This document shows, piece after piece, positions 34,192-41,192 of a stretch of 64,000 nt of DNA (position 1 is its first letter; every line of letters starts with the position of its first letter). Location: NCBI GenBank assembly GCA_035550595.1, contig DASZOV010000149.1, positions 6,854 to 70,853 of the forward strand. The letters run 5' to 3'. Position numbers and translations under genes: made by a program. The DNA comes from CALFMR01 sp035550595 (GTDB taxonomy: Bacteria; Acidobacteriota; Vicinamibacteria; Vicinamibacterales; SCN-69-37). The notes beneath the pieces are model-generated. The model was not told the origin of the DNA, made no database searches, and saw only the letters and a list, made by a program, of their open reading frames with translations.

Positions 34192-35691
34192 TTATGTCGC
34201 GCGACGGCGCGAGATGCCTGCGCCTCGGACCGCTATCGCAGTAAGGCTCCCGAGACTCAACCACGCGAACCAGTCGCCGAAGCGTGTGTAGAGCGTGGTC
34301 TCACGCGACACGTGCGCGGTCGCGACGAGTGTCGAGAACGATGGGCTAGCGCTCGATGCCTCGGCGACGATGCGGCCGCTCGCATCCGTGATGGTGAGCC
34401 GTCCGTGTCTTGCGGCTCGCGCGATCGCGAACCCGCCTTCGATACCGCGGAGGACGGCCATCCGGCTGTGCAGCCAGCCGTCGACGTCGAAGTCCCAGGC
34501 AGGCACGACCAGCAAATCCACTTCGTCTCGCGCGTACTCGCGGCTGAGCGACGGGAAGTCCATGTCCTTGCAGATCTGGACGCCCCATCGTCCTGACGGT
34601 CGATCGATGACGACGCGCGACGTGCCCGCGCGATCGACGGCCTCGAGGCCGGGAATGAGATGGTGCTTGTCGTAACGGACTGGTAAGTCGCCGGTCGGCG
34701 CGTACAGTCGCGCTTCGTTTCGCCGCATCGTCGAGTCGCCGCGATCGAGGCCCGCGACGATCGTGACGCCTGAAGCCGTCGACGCCTGCTGCATCACGTC
34801 GTCGACGACGGCGGTCGCCGCGTCGGACACGGCGCCAATCTTTTCTGGCAGGACGATGATCGCGTCGGCGCCGCCGGCCTCGTCCGCGGTGAGCCTCCCG
34901 GCGAGTCGCGTGACTTCGGCCGCGTACAGACGAAAAAGCGTCAATGATGCGGCGTCCGTCTCCGGGAACTGATGTTCACGCGCGTCGGACGCGATGAGCG
35001 CGATGGCGACCGGCCGGCCGCGTTCAGCGAGATCGTGCGATGGCGCAGCCCGCCACGATCCCCACGACACGACGCCCACGAGGACGATGATCGCTATCGC
35101 CGCAGGCACGAGCGCGCGGCGTCGATCGCGCACGGCAATGAGCGCGGCGAGCATCGACGGAAACAGGAAGACGCAGAAGCTGATGCCCCATGCGCCCGTC
35201 ACCGAGGCGATCTCGGCGACCGGCAGCCAGTTCATCTGCGAATACGCCACGAGTCCAAACGTGCCGTGCGGTGACAACGTCGCGTAGACGTATTCGTAGG
35301 CCACCCACGACGCAGGCACGACGAGCATCGCCGCGCCGGGTCGATCGCGACCGATCAGTCGGCGAAACACGAGGACGACGCCGCCGAAGGCGATCGCTGG
35401 CAGGAGCAGCGCACCAACCGCAACGACAGCGGGCACACCGATGACACCGTGCAGGTAGCTCCAGAGATTCACGCCGCCGGCGCCCCACGCGATCGCGGCT
35501 GAGAGGAATGCGGATCGCGCGCGGACGCGCAACGCGATGGCCAGCACCGGCAGCGGCGCGAACCACGTCAGCCACCACACGGGATGAAGTCCCGTGCCGA
35601 GAAAAACGAGCGCCGCGGATGCGGCAGTCGCGGCGGCCGTCAGCCATACGGGAGCCGCTGGCGACACCGCCGGCGTCGACGTGTCACTCAT
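34192..35691 (-). CDS. Apolipoprotein N-acyltransferase-like protein (nitrilase superfamily)
   Basis: 499 residues: seven or so membrane helices (1-215), then an exported nitrilase-fold domain. The Glu-Lys-Cys triad is visible as E283 in IVLPEKIG, K342 in RYDKHHLIPG and C374 in VQICKDMDFP. This is the architecture of Lnt, which N-acylates the lipoprotein cysteine. Several Lnt-specific details differ (QICKDMDF rather than the usual CYE-type motif), so it may be an Lnt paralogue acting on another amine. It is divergent from the propeller gene. Confidence 0.8.
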   Translation of the reverse strand: MSDTSTPAVSPAAPVWLTAAATAASAALVFLGTGLHPVWWLTWFAPLPVLAIALRVRARSAFLSAAIAWGAGGVNLWSYLHGVIGVPAVVAVGALLLPAIAFGGVVLVFRRLIGRDRPGAAMLVVPASWVAYEYVYATLSPHGTFGLVAYSQMNWLPVAEIASVTGAWGISFCVFLFPSMLAALIAVRDRRRALVPAAIAIIVLVGVVSWGSWRAAPSHDLAERGRPVAIALIASDAREHQFPETDAASLTLFRLYAAEVTRLAGRLTADEAGGADAIIVLPEKIGAVSDAATAVVDDVMQQASTASGVTIVAGLDRGDSTMRRNEARLYAPTGDLPVRYDKHHLIPGLEAVDRAGTSRVVIDRPSGRWGVQICKDMDFPSLSREYARDEVDLLVVPAWDFDVDGWLHSRMAVLRGIEGGFAIARAARHGRLTITDASGRIVAEASSASPSFSTLVATAHVSRETTLYTRFGDWFAWLSLGSLTAIAVRGAGISRRRAT

Positions 35692-35742
35692 GGTGGGATG
35701 ATGGTACTCGCGTGCGGGCCGCGCGCGTCTTGGAGAACGCTC

Positions 35743-36777
35743 ATGCGCTGGACGACCTCACTCGTTGTCCTCACCGGCCTCGGCGCGACGGTCGCCGCAC
35801 TCGCGCTGCCGTTTCAGCCACCGTCCGCGTCGCTGCTCGTGCTCGACAAGGGCGACCAGTCGCTGGCCATCGTCGACGCCGCCAGCCTGAACGTCGTCGG
35901 CCGCGTACCGACGGGGCCGGATCCGCACGAAGTCGCGGCGTCGCCTGACGGTACTCGCGCCTACGTGTCGAACTACACGGCCGGCAACGGCGCGGACCAC
36001 ACGATCACCGTCATCGATCTCCAGCAGCGCAAGGCGATCGCGCCGATCGATCTCGGCGCGCTCGATCGGCCGCATGGCGTCGAGTTCTCGGGCGACGATC
36101 TGTATTTCACCGCCGAAGGATCGAAGGTCGTCGGCCGCTACGACCCGTCGGCAGCTCGCATCGACTGGGTGATGGGCACGGGCCAGGACCGGACGCACAT
36201 GATCATCGTGGCGCCGGGCGCGAACGAGCTCTTCACGACCAACGTGTCGTCGGGCACGGTGTCGATCCTCGAGCGATCGAGCGGGGCACCGTTCGGCCGG
36301 GGACGAGGCGGTCGCGGCGGCGCCGGCGACTGGCACGTGACGACGGTGCCGGTCGGTCGTGGAGCGGAAGGATTCGATCTCTCACCGGACGGGAAGACGC
36401 TGTGGGTAGCGAACGCGCAGGACGCGACCGTGTCCATCATCGACGTGGCGACAAAGAAGGTGACGGCGACCGTGCCCGTCTCGTTTCGCGCGGCGAACCG
36501 GCTGAAGTTCACGCCCGACGGCCGCCTGGCTCTCATTTCCGATCTCGCCGGCCACGAGCTCATCGTCATGGACGTCGCGTCGCGCCGGGAAACGAAGCGC
36601 ATCGACGTCAAAGGCGGCGCGGCCGGACTGCTCGTCGAGCCGGATGGAGCGCGCGCGTTCCTCTCCGTCGGATCGCAGAACGCGGTCGCCGTCATCGATC
36701 TGCGGTCGCTGGAGGTCACCACCTGGATTCCGACGGGACGCAATCCCGACGGCCTGGCGTGGGCGGTGCGGCGATAG
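35743..36777 (+). CDS. Exported YVTN-type beta-propeller protein
   Basis: 344 residues. After a signal-like segment (LVVLTGLGATVAALAL) come about seven propeller repeats of the YVTN/cytochrome-d1 type, for example LLVLDKGDQSLAIVDAASL, HEVAASPDGTRAYVSNYT, LSPDGKTLWVANAQDATVSI and LKFTPDGRLALISDLAG. A Gly/Arg-rich insert (GRGRGGRGGAG) interrupts one blade. Such proteins act as periplasmic or surface binding or quinoprotein-like scaffolds; no catalytic residue is evident. GGAG lies seven bases before the ATG at 35743. Confidence 0.85.
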   Translation: MRWTTSLVVLTGLGATVAALALPFQPPSASLLVLDKGDQSLAIVDAASLNVVGRVPTGPDPHEVAASPDGTRAYVSNYTAGNGADHTITVIDLQQRKAIAPIDLGALDRPHGVEFSGDDLYFTAEGSKVVGRYDPSAARIDWVMGTGQDRTHMIIVAPGANELFTTNVSSGTVSILERSSGAPFGRGRGGRGGAGDWHVTTVPVGRGAEGFDLSPDGKTLWVANAQDATVSIIDVATKKVTATVPVSFRAANRLKFTPDGRLALISDLAGHELIVMDVASRRETKRIDVKGGAAGLLVEPDGARAFLSVGSQNAVAVIDLRSLEVTTWIPTGRNPDGLAWAVRR

Positions 36778-36792
36778 ACGGAGACGCGCCGA

Positions 36793-37050
36793 TCAGGCCT
36801 CCTGCCAACCCTGCTTCAACGCTTCCGCCCGCCAGGCATCGGCGATCGTCGAGACGTCCGCCTCGGTCTTGCAGATCTGCGTGCGCGAAAAGCTCGCGCC
36901 GCTCGTCAGCCGGAGCTCCCATCCCAGACGATGCGTGGCGAGGGCGCAACGCAGCGTCAGCGCGCCTCGTTTCAGCGTCCAGCAGTCGCCGAGCGGCTTC
37001 GGCCCTCGATAGTAGTCATAGCGGTCGAGCGCGACGCGATCGTTCGTCAT
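36793..37050 (-). CDS. Small hypothetical protein
   Basis: 85 residues, not recognised. YDYYRGPKPLGDCWTLKRGA, LGWELRLTSGASFSRTQICK and ADAWRAEALKQGWQEA look like a compact alpha-beta protein with two spaced cysteines. GAAGCG precedes the ATG at 37050. It ends 15 bases from the convergent propeller gene. Codon use resembles its neighbours. Confidence 0.6.
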   Translation of the reverse strand: MTNDRVALDRYDYYRGPKPLGDCWTLKRGALTLRCALATHRLGWELRLTSGASFSRTQICKTEADVSTIADAWRAEALKQGWQEA

Positions 37051-37132
37051 CGCTTCAGCCTACCAGCGGCGTGACCCCGTCGCGGTCGATTGCGATTCGA
37101 CATCGCGCGCGGCCGCGGCCGACGCGCGGCCA

Positions 37133-37161
37133 TTGACCTCGGCGCGACTCGGGCCTATAGT
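37133..37161 (+). promoter_or_regulatory. Sigma-70-like promoter of the BlaI-type regulator
   Basis: TTGACC (37133-37138), a 17-bp spacer, then TATAGT (37156-37161). The predicted start, seven bases on, falls at 37168-37169, which is the first base of a GTG-initiated short frame. The transcript may therefore be leaderless for that frame. Confidence 0.65.
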
Positions 37162-37168
37162 CGCAATC

Positions 37169-37216
37169 GTGTCTAAAAAAATAGCACATCGCCTGCCGCG
37201 ACGGCCGAGCACGTGA
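37169..37216 (+). CDS. Putative 15-codon leader peptide resembling the BlaI N-terminus
   Basis: GTG at 37169 opens VSKKIAHRLPRRPST and stops at TGA 37214-37216, which shares its A with the ATG of the regulator gene (TGATG). The first nine residues resemble the regulator's own MSKKAAHRP, seven of nine being identical. This looks like a local duplication of the gene's 5' end that now acts as a coupled leader. Expression is not proven. Confidence 0.4.
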   Translation: MSKKIAHRLPRRPST

Positions 37217-37626
37217 TGTCCAAGAAGGCGGCACATCGCCCCGCCACGCACCACACCTTGTCCCGCCGTGAGCGCCAGATCATGGACGTGATCTATCAGC
37301 GCGGTTCGGCGAGCGTCGCTGACGTGATGACGCAGCTCTCGGGCGAGCCAGCGTATTCGACGGTGCGCGCGCAACTGCGCGTGCTCGAAGAGAAGGGGCA
37401 TCTTCGGCACGAGGCGCACGGACCGCGCTACGTCTACGTGCCGGCCGTGTCCCGGCGCACGGCGCGGCAGTCGATGCTGCGCTATCTCGTCGAGACCTTC
37501 TTCGACGGCTCGGTCGGCCAGGTGCTCACGACGCTTCTCGGCACGGGCACCGTCCGCCTCTCGGACGCCGAGCTCGACGAGATCGAACGGCTCATCGCGA
37601 AGACCAGAAAATCCGGGCGGCCGTGA
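37216..37626 (+). CDS. BlaI/MecI/CopY family transcriptional regulator
   Basis: 136 residues. The N-terminal winged helix is typical (LSRRERQIMDVIYQRGSASV, AYSTVRAQLRVLEEKGHLRH, GPRYVYVPAVSRR) and the C-terminal helices form the dimerisation part (MLRYLVETFFDGSVGQVLTT, LDEIERLIAKTRK). These repressors control beta-lactam or copper responses in other bacteria, and in Acidobacteriota often sit beside M56 peptidase or ADOP genes. No BlaR1/M56 gene is adjacent; the nearest gene is a convergent ADOP permease. The ATG at 37216 is preferred to the GTG at 37213. Confidence 0.9.
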   Translation: MSKKAAHRPATHHTLSRRERQIMDVIYQRGSASVADVMTQLSGEPAYSTVRAQLRVLEEKGHLRHEAHGPRYVYVPAVSRRTARQSMLRYLVETFFDGSVGQVLTTLLGTGTVRLSDAELDEIERLIAKTRKSGRP

Positions 37627-37751
37627 TCATCCTGCTGAGCGCGGCGCGCGCGGGCTGAAGCTCTTGATCGCCGTGCCCGGCTACCGGGTCGTCGCCGTCG
37701 AGCTCTCGGCACGCTCGATACTCGTGGCAGGCCACTGCATCAGAACGGCCG

Positions 37752-40148
37752 CTACTCGACGTCCCGCAGCACGACCGCGGGCCGGATGCGCGCGGCTCGG
37801 CGTGCGGGCCAGACGGCAGCGAGACAGCCGACGCCGAGCAGCACGATCAACGCGACCAGGACGCTCGCGAGATCCACGGGCGCCGTCTCGAAGAGATAGT
37901 GCGACATCAGTCGTCCGACGCCGACGCCTGCCGCCAGGCCGACGACGAGCCCCGTGCTGACGAGCGCGAGCGACCGCGCGACGATGCGTCGTCCGATCGC
38001 GCCTTCGTCGGCGCCGAGCGCGAGACGGACGGCAATCTCGCGGCCGCGTTGCCGCACCGCATCGATCTCCGCGCCCGCAATGCCGGCGGCGGCCAGCGGC
38101 AGGCACGACAGCGCGAGTAGCAGAAGCAGGCGCATGCGCGCGCGATAGTCGGCCGTGGCGCGGGCGACTTCATCTTCCATCCTGATCACTTGCCGCGAGG
38201 CGCGATCCGACCACATCCGCTGGAGCGTCGCACGAACTGCTGCTTCGGCGTCCGGCATCGTCGGCGACAGGCGGGCGAGAACGAACGGCTCGACCATGTT
38301 CAAGGCGAACAGGCGCGGCAGAGGAGGCACGTCCGGCCGCGCGTCGCCGAAGTCGTTCATCACGCCAACCACGCGGTACTCGTCATCTCCCAAGACGAGG
38401 ATCTGACCCACGGCTGGCCCAAACGGCGCGAGCGCGCGGGCGAAGGTCTCATTCACGAGTGCCGTGTGGCCCGGGGCAAAGACGGGCGCTTCGCGATTCG
38501 ACGGCCCGTCGGTCACGACGCCGACGCGCTTCGGCACGTCGTCCTCCGTGACGTCCCGGCCAGCGACGATGCGCGCGCCAATCGTCGAGGCGAATGACGG
38601 TGCGATGTAGGTGAAGCGCGCGTTGATGACGTGCCGTGTCGCATCAGCACGGGGGATGAAGGCTCGCGTCCACGGCACATTAGCCTGCAGCGGATATTCG
38701 CCCGCGCCCGCCGCACGCTCGACACCAGGCGTATTGCGGATCGCGTCCTCGGCCTGACTGAGCAAGGCGACCTGCCGTTGGAGATCTTCCTTGTCGACGA
38801 CCGGCTTGGCGCCCGGCGACGGCGCTCGCATGATCGTCGTCAGCAGCGGCAGCCGGACGGCGACAAGATGAGCGGGATCGAAGCCGAGTGGCACATCGCC
38901 GACGCGCGCGAACGTGTGTGCCGCCAGTCCCGCCATATAGATGACGACCGTCGTCACGGCGACCTGCGCGACGACGAGGATCGACCGCACGCGCGCGACG
39001 CCGAAGCGTCCGCCCATCGAGCGGCCGCGCAGCACGCCGGCGAGCGATGTGCGGCGCACGACACCCGCGGGCAGCAGCGTCAGCAGCACGACGCCGGCGA
39101 TCGAAAGCGCGCACGTGAACACGAACGTGCGCAGGTCCGGCTGCAGCGACTGACCGACGGTCATCGCCTCCGGCAGTTGCCGCACGACGAACGTCGTCAG
39201 CATTGGCGCGACGAGCCAGCTCAACGCGCAGGCCACGGCCGCGACGACCGCGCCCTCAGCGGCGAATTGACGGACGAGCCGCGTACGCGTGGCGCCAAGC
39301 GCGAGGCGCACGCCGATCTCGCGCGTGCGTCCGCTGGCGCGCGCAAAGAGCAGCGCCGCGATCTGCACCCAGGCCACGATGAGCAGCAGACCGGTTGCGC
39401 CGAGGAGAAAACCGAGCGCCGCCGCGCCATGCGGACGAACGTAGTCGCGCAGCGGGACGATGCCCACCGACGGAAGCGCTCGGCGAACCATCTCGAGCGT
39501 GGCTCCGGGCGCCAGGCGCGCGAGCGTCGGTAGCGGCAACTGACCGCGATAGGGTGCGCGTAGCGCCCAGAGATTCGTCCCCGATGGAAAGTCGAATCCC
39601 GGCGGCATGACGCCGACGATCGCCCATCTCCGGCCGCGAATCGTGCCAGGGATGTCGACGATGCGGCCGATGATCGAGCGATCGGCGCCGAAGTGCAGGC
39701 GCCAGAGGTCGTAGCCGAGGATTGCGAGCTCCGCATCGGGCGTGCGGTCGTCTTCGGTGAACACACGGCCGATCGACGGATACACGCCGAGCAGCTTGAA
39801 GAAGTCCGGCGTGACGCTGGCGGGCGTGAGGTGCCAGTCGATCACGGTCTGCACGCCTTCTTCGAAGAACGGCCCCAGACTCGCATCCGCGCCGTCAACG
39901 AGCAGCGGCGTCGTCGTCAGTCGATCCCGCAAAGCATCAACTTCCGCAACCGTCTGCATGCGCGGCAGCTCGAGATGGACGATGGCGTCCGGCTTCTCGA
40001 AGGGCAGCGGCCGGAACAGCAAACCGTCGAACACCGAGAACAGCGCGGTGTTGGCCGCGACGGCAAGCGCGAGCGTACCGACGACGGCCGCAGCCACGGC
40101 AGGCTGCCGCGCGAGCGAGCGCGTGGCGAGCGCGAGATCGGACGGCAT
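37752..40148 (-). CDS. ADOP-type FtsX/MacB-like permease
   Basis: 798 residues. It has two copies of the MacB/FtsX permease unit: a first helix (VGTLALAVAANTALFSVFDG) and a large periplasmic domain, then a helix cluster (LLIVAWVQIAALLFARASGR, TREIGVRLALGATRTRLVRQ). The second copy ends with REIAVRLALGADEGAIGRRI and PARRAARIRPAVVLRDVE. It lacks the N-terminal prefix domain of the longer family members. GGAG precedes the ATG at 40148. There is no cognate ATPase gene nearby, as is usual for ADOP. The exported substrate is unknown. Confidence 0.92.
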   Translation of the reverse strand: MPSDLALATRSLARQPAVAAAVVGTLALAVAANTALFSVFDGLLFRPLPFEKPDAIVHLELPRMQTVAEVDALRDRLTTTPLLVDGADASLGPFFEEGVQTVIDWHLTPASVTPDFFKLLGVYPSIGRVFTEDDRTPDAELAILGYDLWRLHFGADRSIIGRIVDIPGTIRGRRWAIVGVMPPGFDFPSGTNLWALRAPYRGQLPLPTLARLAPGATLEMVRRALPSVGIVPLRDYVRPHGAAALGFLLGATGLLLIVAWVQIAALLFARASGRTREIGVRLALGATRTRLVRQFAAEGAVVAAVACALSWLVAPMLTTFVVRQLPEAMTVGQSLQPDLRTFVFTCALSIAGVVLLTLLPAGVVRRTSLAGVLRGRSMGGRFGVARVRSILVVAQVAVTTVVIYMAGLAAHTFARVGDVPLGFDPAHLVAVRLPLLTTIMRAPSPGAKPVVDKEDLQRQVALLSQAEDAIRNTPGVERAAGAGEYPLQANVPWTRAFIPRADATRHVINARFTYIAPSFASTIGARIVAGRDVTEDDVPKRVGVVTDGPSNREAPVFAPGHTALVNETFARALAPFGPAVGQILVLGDDEYRVVGVMNDFGDARPDVPPLPRLFALNMVEPFVLARLSPTMPDAEAAVRATLQRMWSDRASRQVIRMEDEVARATADYRARMRLLLLLALSCLPLAAAGIAGAEIDAVRQRGREIAVRLALGADEGAIGRRIVARSLALVSTGLVVGLAAGVGVGRLMSHYLFETAPVDLASVLVALIVLLGVGCLAAVWPARRAARIRPAVVLRDVE

Positions 40149-40191
40149 GGTGAGACTCCGCGGTCATTGGACACCGGCACGCGGGAAACGG

Positions 40192-40232
40192 ATCAAGTTG
40201 GAAGTTCGAAGCCAGAAGCCGGAAGTTTGGGG
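40192..40232. repeat. Heptamer-type repeat (inverted)
   Basis: TCAAGTTGGAAGTTCGAAGC and CAGAAGCCGGAAGTTTGGGG. It lies in the 129-bp gap between the divergent ADOP and DinB genes and is the reverse complement of the 815-851 type. Confidence 0.65.
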
Positions 40233-40277
40233 CGAGCGGTGCCCGGAATCGTGGCGGGAACGGATACGCTAACGTCC

Positions 40278-40781
40278 ATGACTCAACCGGATGCTCACCT
40301 CGTGGATCTCTTCGCCAGAACGGCCGTCAACTCCTGGAAGCTGAATCTCGGACGCGTGAATCAGCTCTTCGCCGCCGTGAGCGACGACGGGCTGCAGCAG
40401 GAGATCGCTCCCGGAAAGAACCGCCTCTTCTATCTGCTCGGCCATCTCACCGCCGTCCACGACCGCATGCTGCCGCTGCTCGGGTTCGGCGCGCGGCGTC
40501 ATCCGGAGCTGGACGAGGCGTTTCTCACGAATCCCGACCGGACGGCGGCGGATGCGATTTCCGCCTCAGCCCTTCGTCAGGCGTGGACCGAGGTCAACAC
40601 GGCGCTGACGACAGCCATCGAGGCGCTGCCCGCCGGAGCGTGGCTGGAGAAGCACGACGCCGTGTCTGCGGACGACTTCGCCAAAGAGCCATTGCGCAAC
40701 CGTCTCGCGGTGCTGCTCTCGCGGACGTCGCACGTGCAGTTCCACACGGGCCAGATCCGGCTGGTGGTGAAGGCCGGCTGA
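40278..40781 (+). CDS. DinB family protein
   Basis: 167 residues forming the DinB/YfiT four-helix bundle. Metal-ligand histidines fall in LLGHLTAVHDRMLPLLGFG and SHVQFHTGQIRLVVKAG, the two usual positions. Members include thiol-dependent S-transferases (bacillithiol or mycothiol) and many uncharacterised proteins; no thiol can be inferred. The ATG at 40278 has no clear ribosome site. It stands between two ADOP genes but shows no operon link. Confidence 0.8.
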   Translation: MTQPDAHLVDLFARTAVNSWKLNLGRVNQLFAAVSDDGLQQEIAPGKNRLFYLLGHLTAVHDRMLPLLGFGARRHPELDEAFLTNPDRTAADAISASALRQAWTEVNTALTTAIEALPAGAWLEKHDAVSADDFAKEPLRNRLAVLLSRTSHVQFHTGQIRLVVKAG

Positions 40782-40867
40782 GAGCCGCTTTCCAAACGGG
40801 CGCGGCCGACCGCGCGGCGCTCATGGACCAGTTGCGCTATCTATATAGTTCAACATACCATTGCCCC

Positions 40868-41179
40868 ATGAAGCGCGAGCTCTCCGTTGCGTCGCTCACC
40901 GTGCTGCACGCCGTCGCGAGCGGGACGACGCATGGATTCGACGTCATCGAGGCGACGGCGTTGCCGGCGGGCACGGTGTATCCGGCGCTCAGCCGGATGG
41001 AACGCGACGGGCTGCTCACATCGAGCTGGGAAGACGTGGCCGACGCGCGGGCGGGCAAGCGACCGCCGCGGCGTTACTACCGGATCACGGCGCGAGGCGT
41101 GACGACGCTCAACGACGCGCTCGCGCGAATCCACGCGCTCAAGCCGATTCGCCGCGCGCGGGCGACGTCGTCTCGCTGA
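40868..41179 (+). CDS. PadR family transcriptional regulator
   Basis: A 103-residue small (PadR-s2-like) regulator: ELSVASLTVLHAVASGTTHG, FDVIEATALPAGTVYPALSR, MERDGLLTSSW and PRRYYRITARGVTTLNDALA are the standard winged-helix pieces. The gene ends 13 bases before an ADOP permease on the same strand, the common acidobacterial PadR-ADOP pairing, so it probably controls that permease. The upstream DNA is AT-rich for this genome (CTATCTATATAGTTCAACA, 40838-40856), probably the -10 region and operator. Confidence 0.93.
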   Translation: MKRELSVASLTVLHAVASGTTHGFDVIEATALPAGTVYPALSRMERDGLLTSSWEDVADARAGKRPPRRYYRITARGVTTLNDALARIHALKPIRRARATSSR

Positions 41180-41192
41180 ATCGAGGCCACGA

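Noticed and set aside
37629..37751. Extra gene between the BlaI regulator and the convergent ADOP permease
   Set aside because: The 123-bp gap has only a short CCCGG-CTA-CCGGG stem (about 37674-37687) and no coding-like frame.
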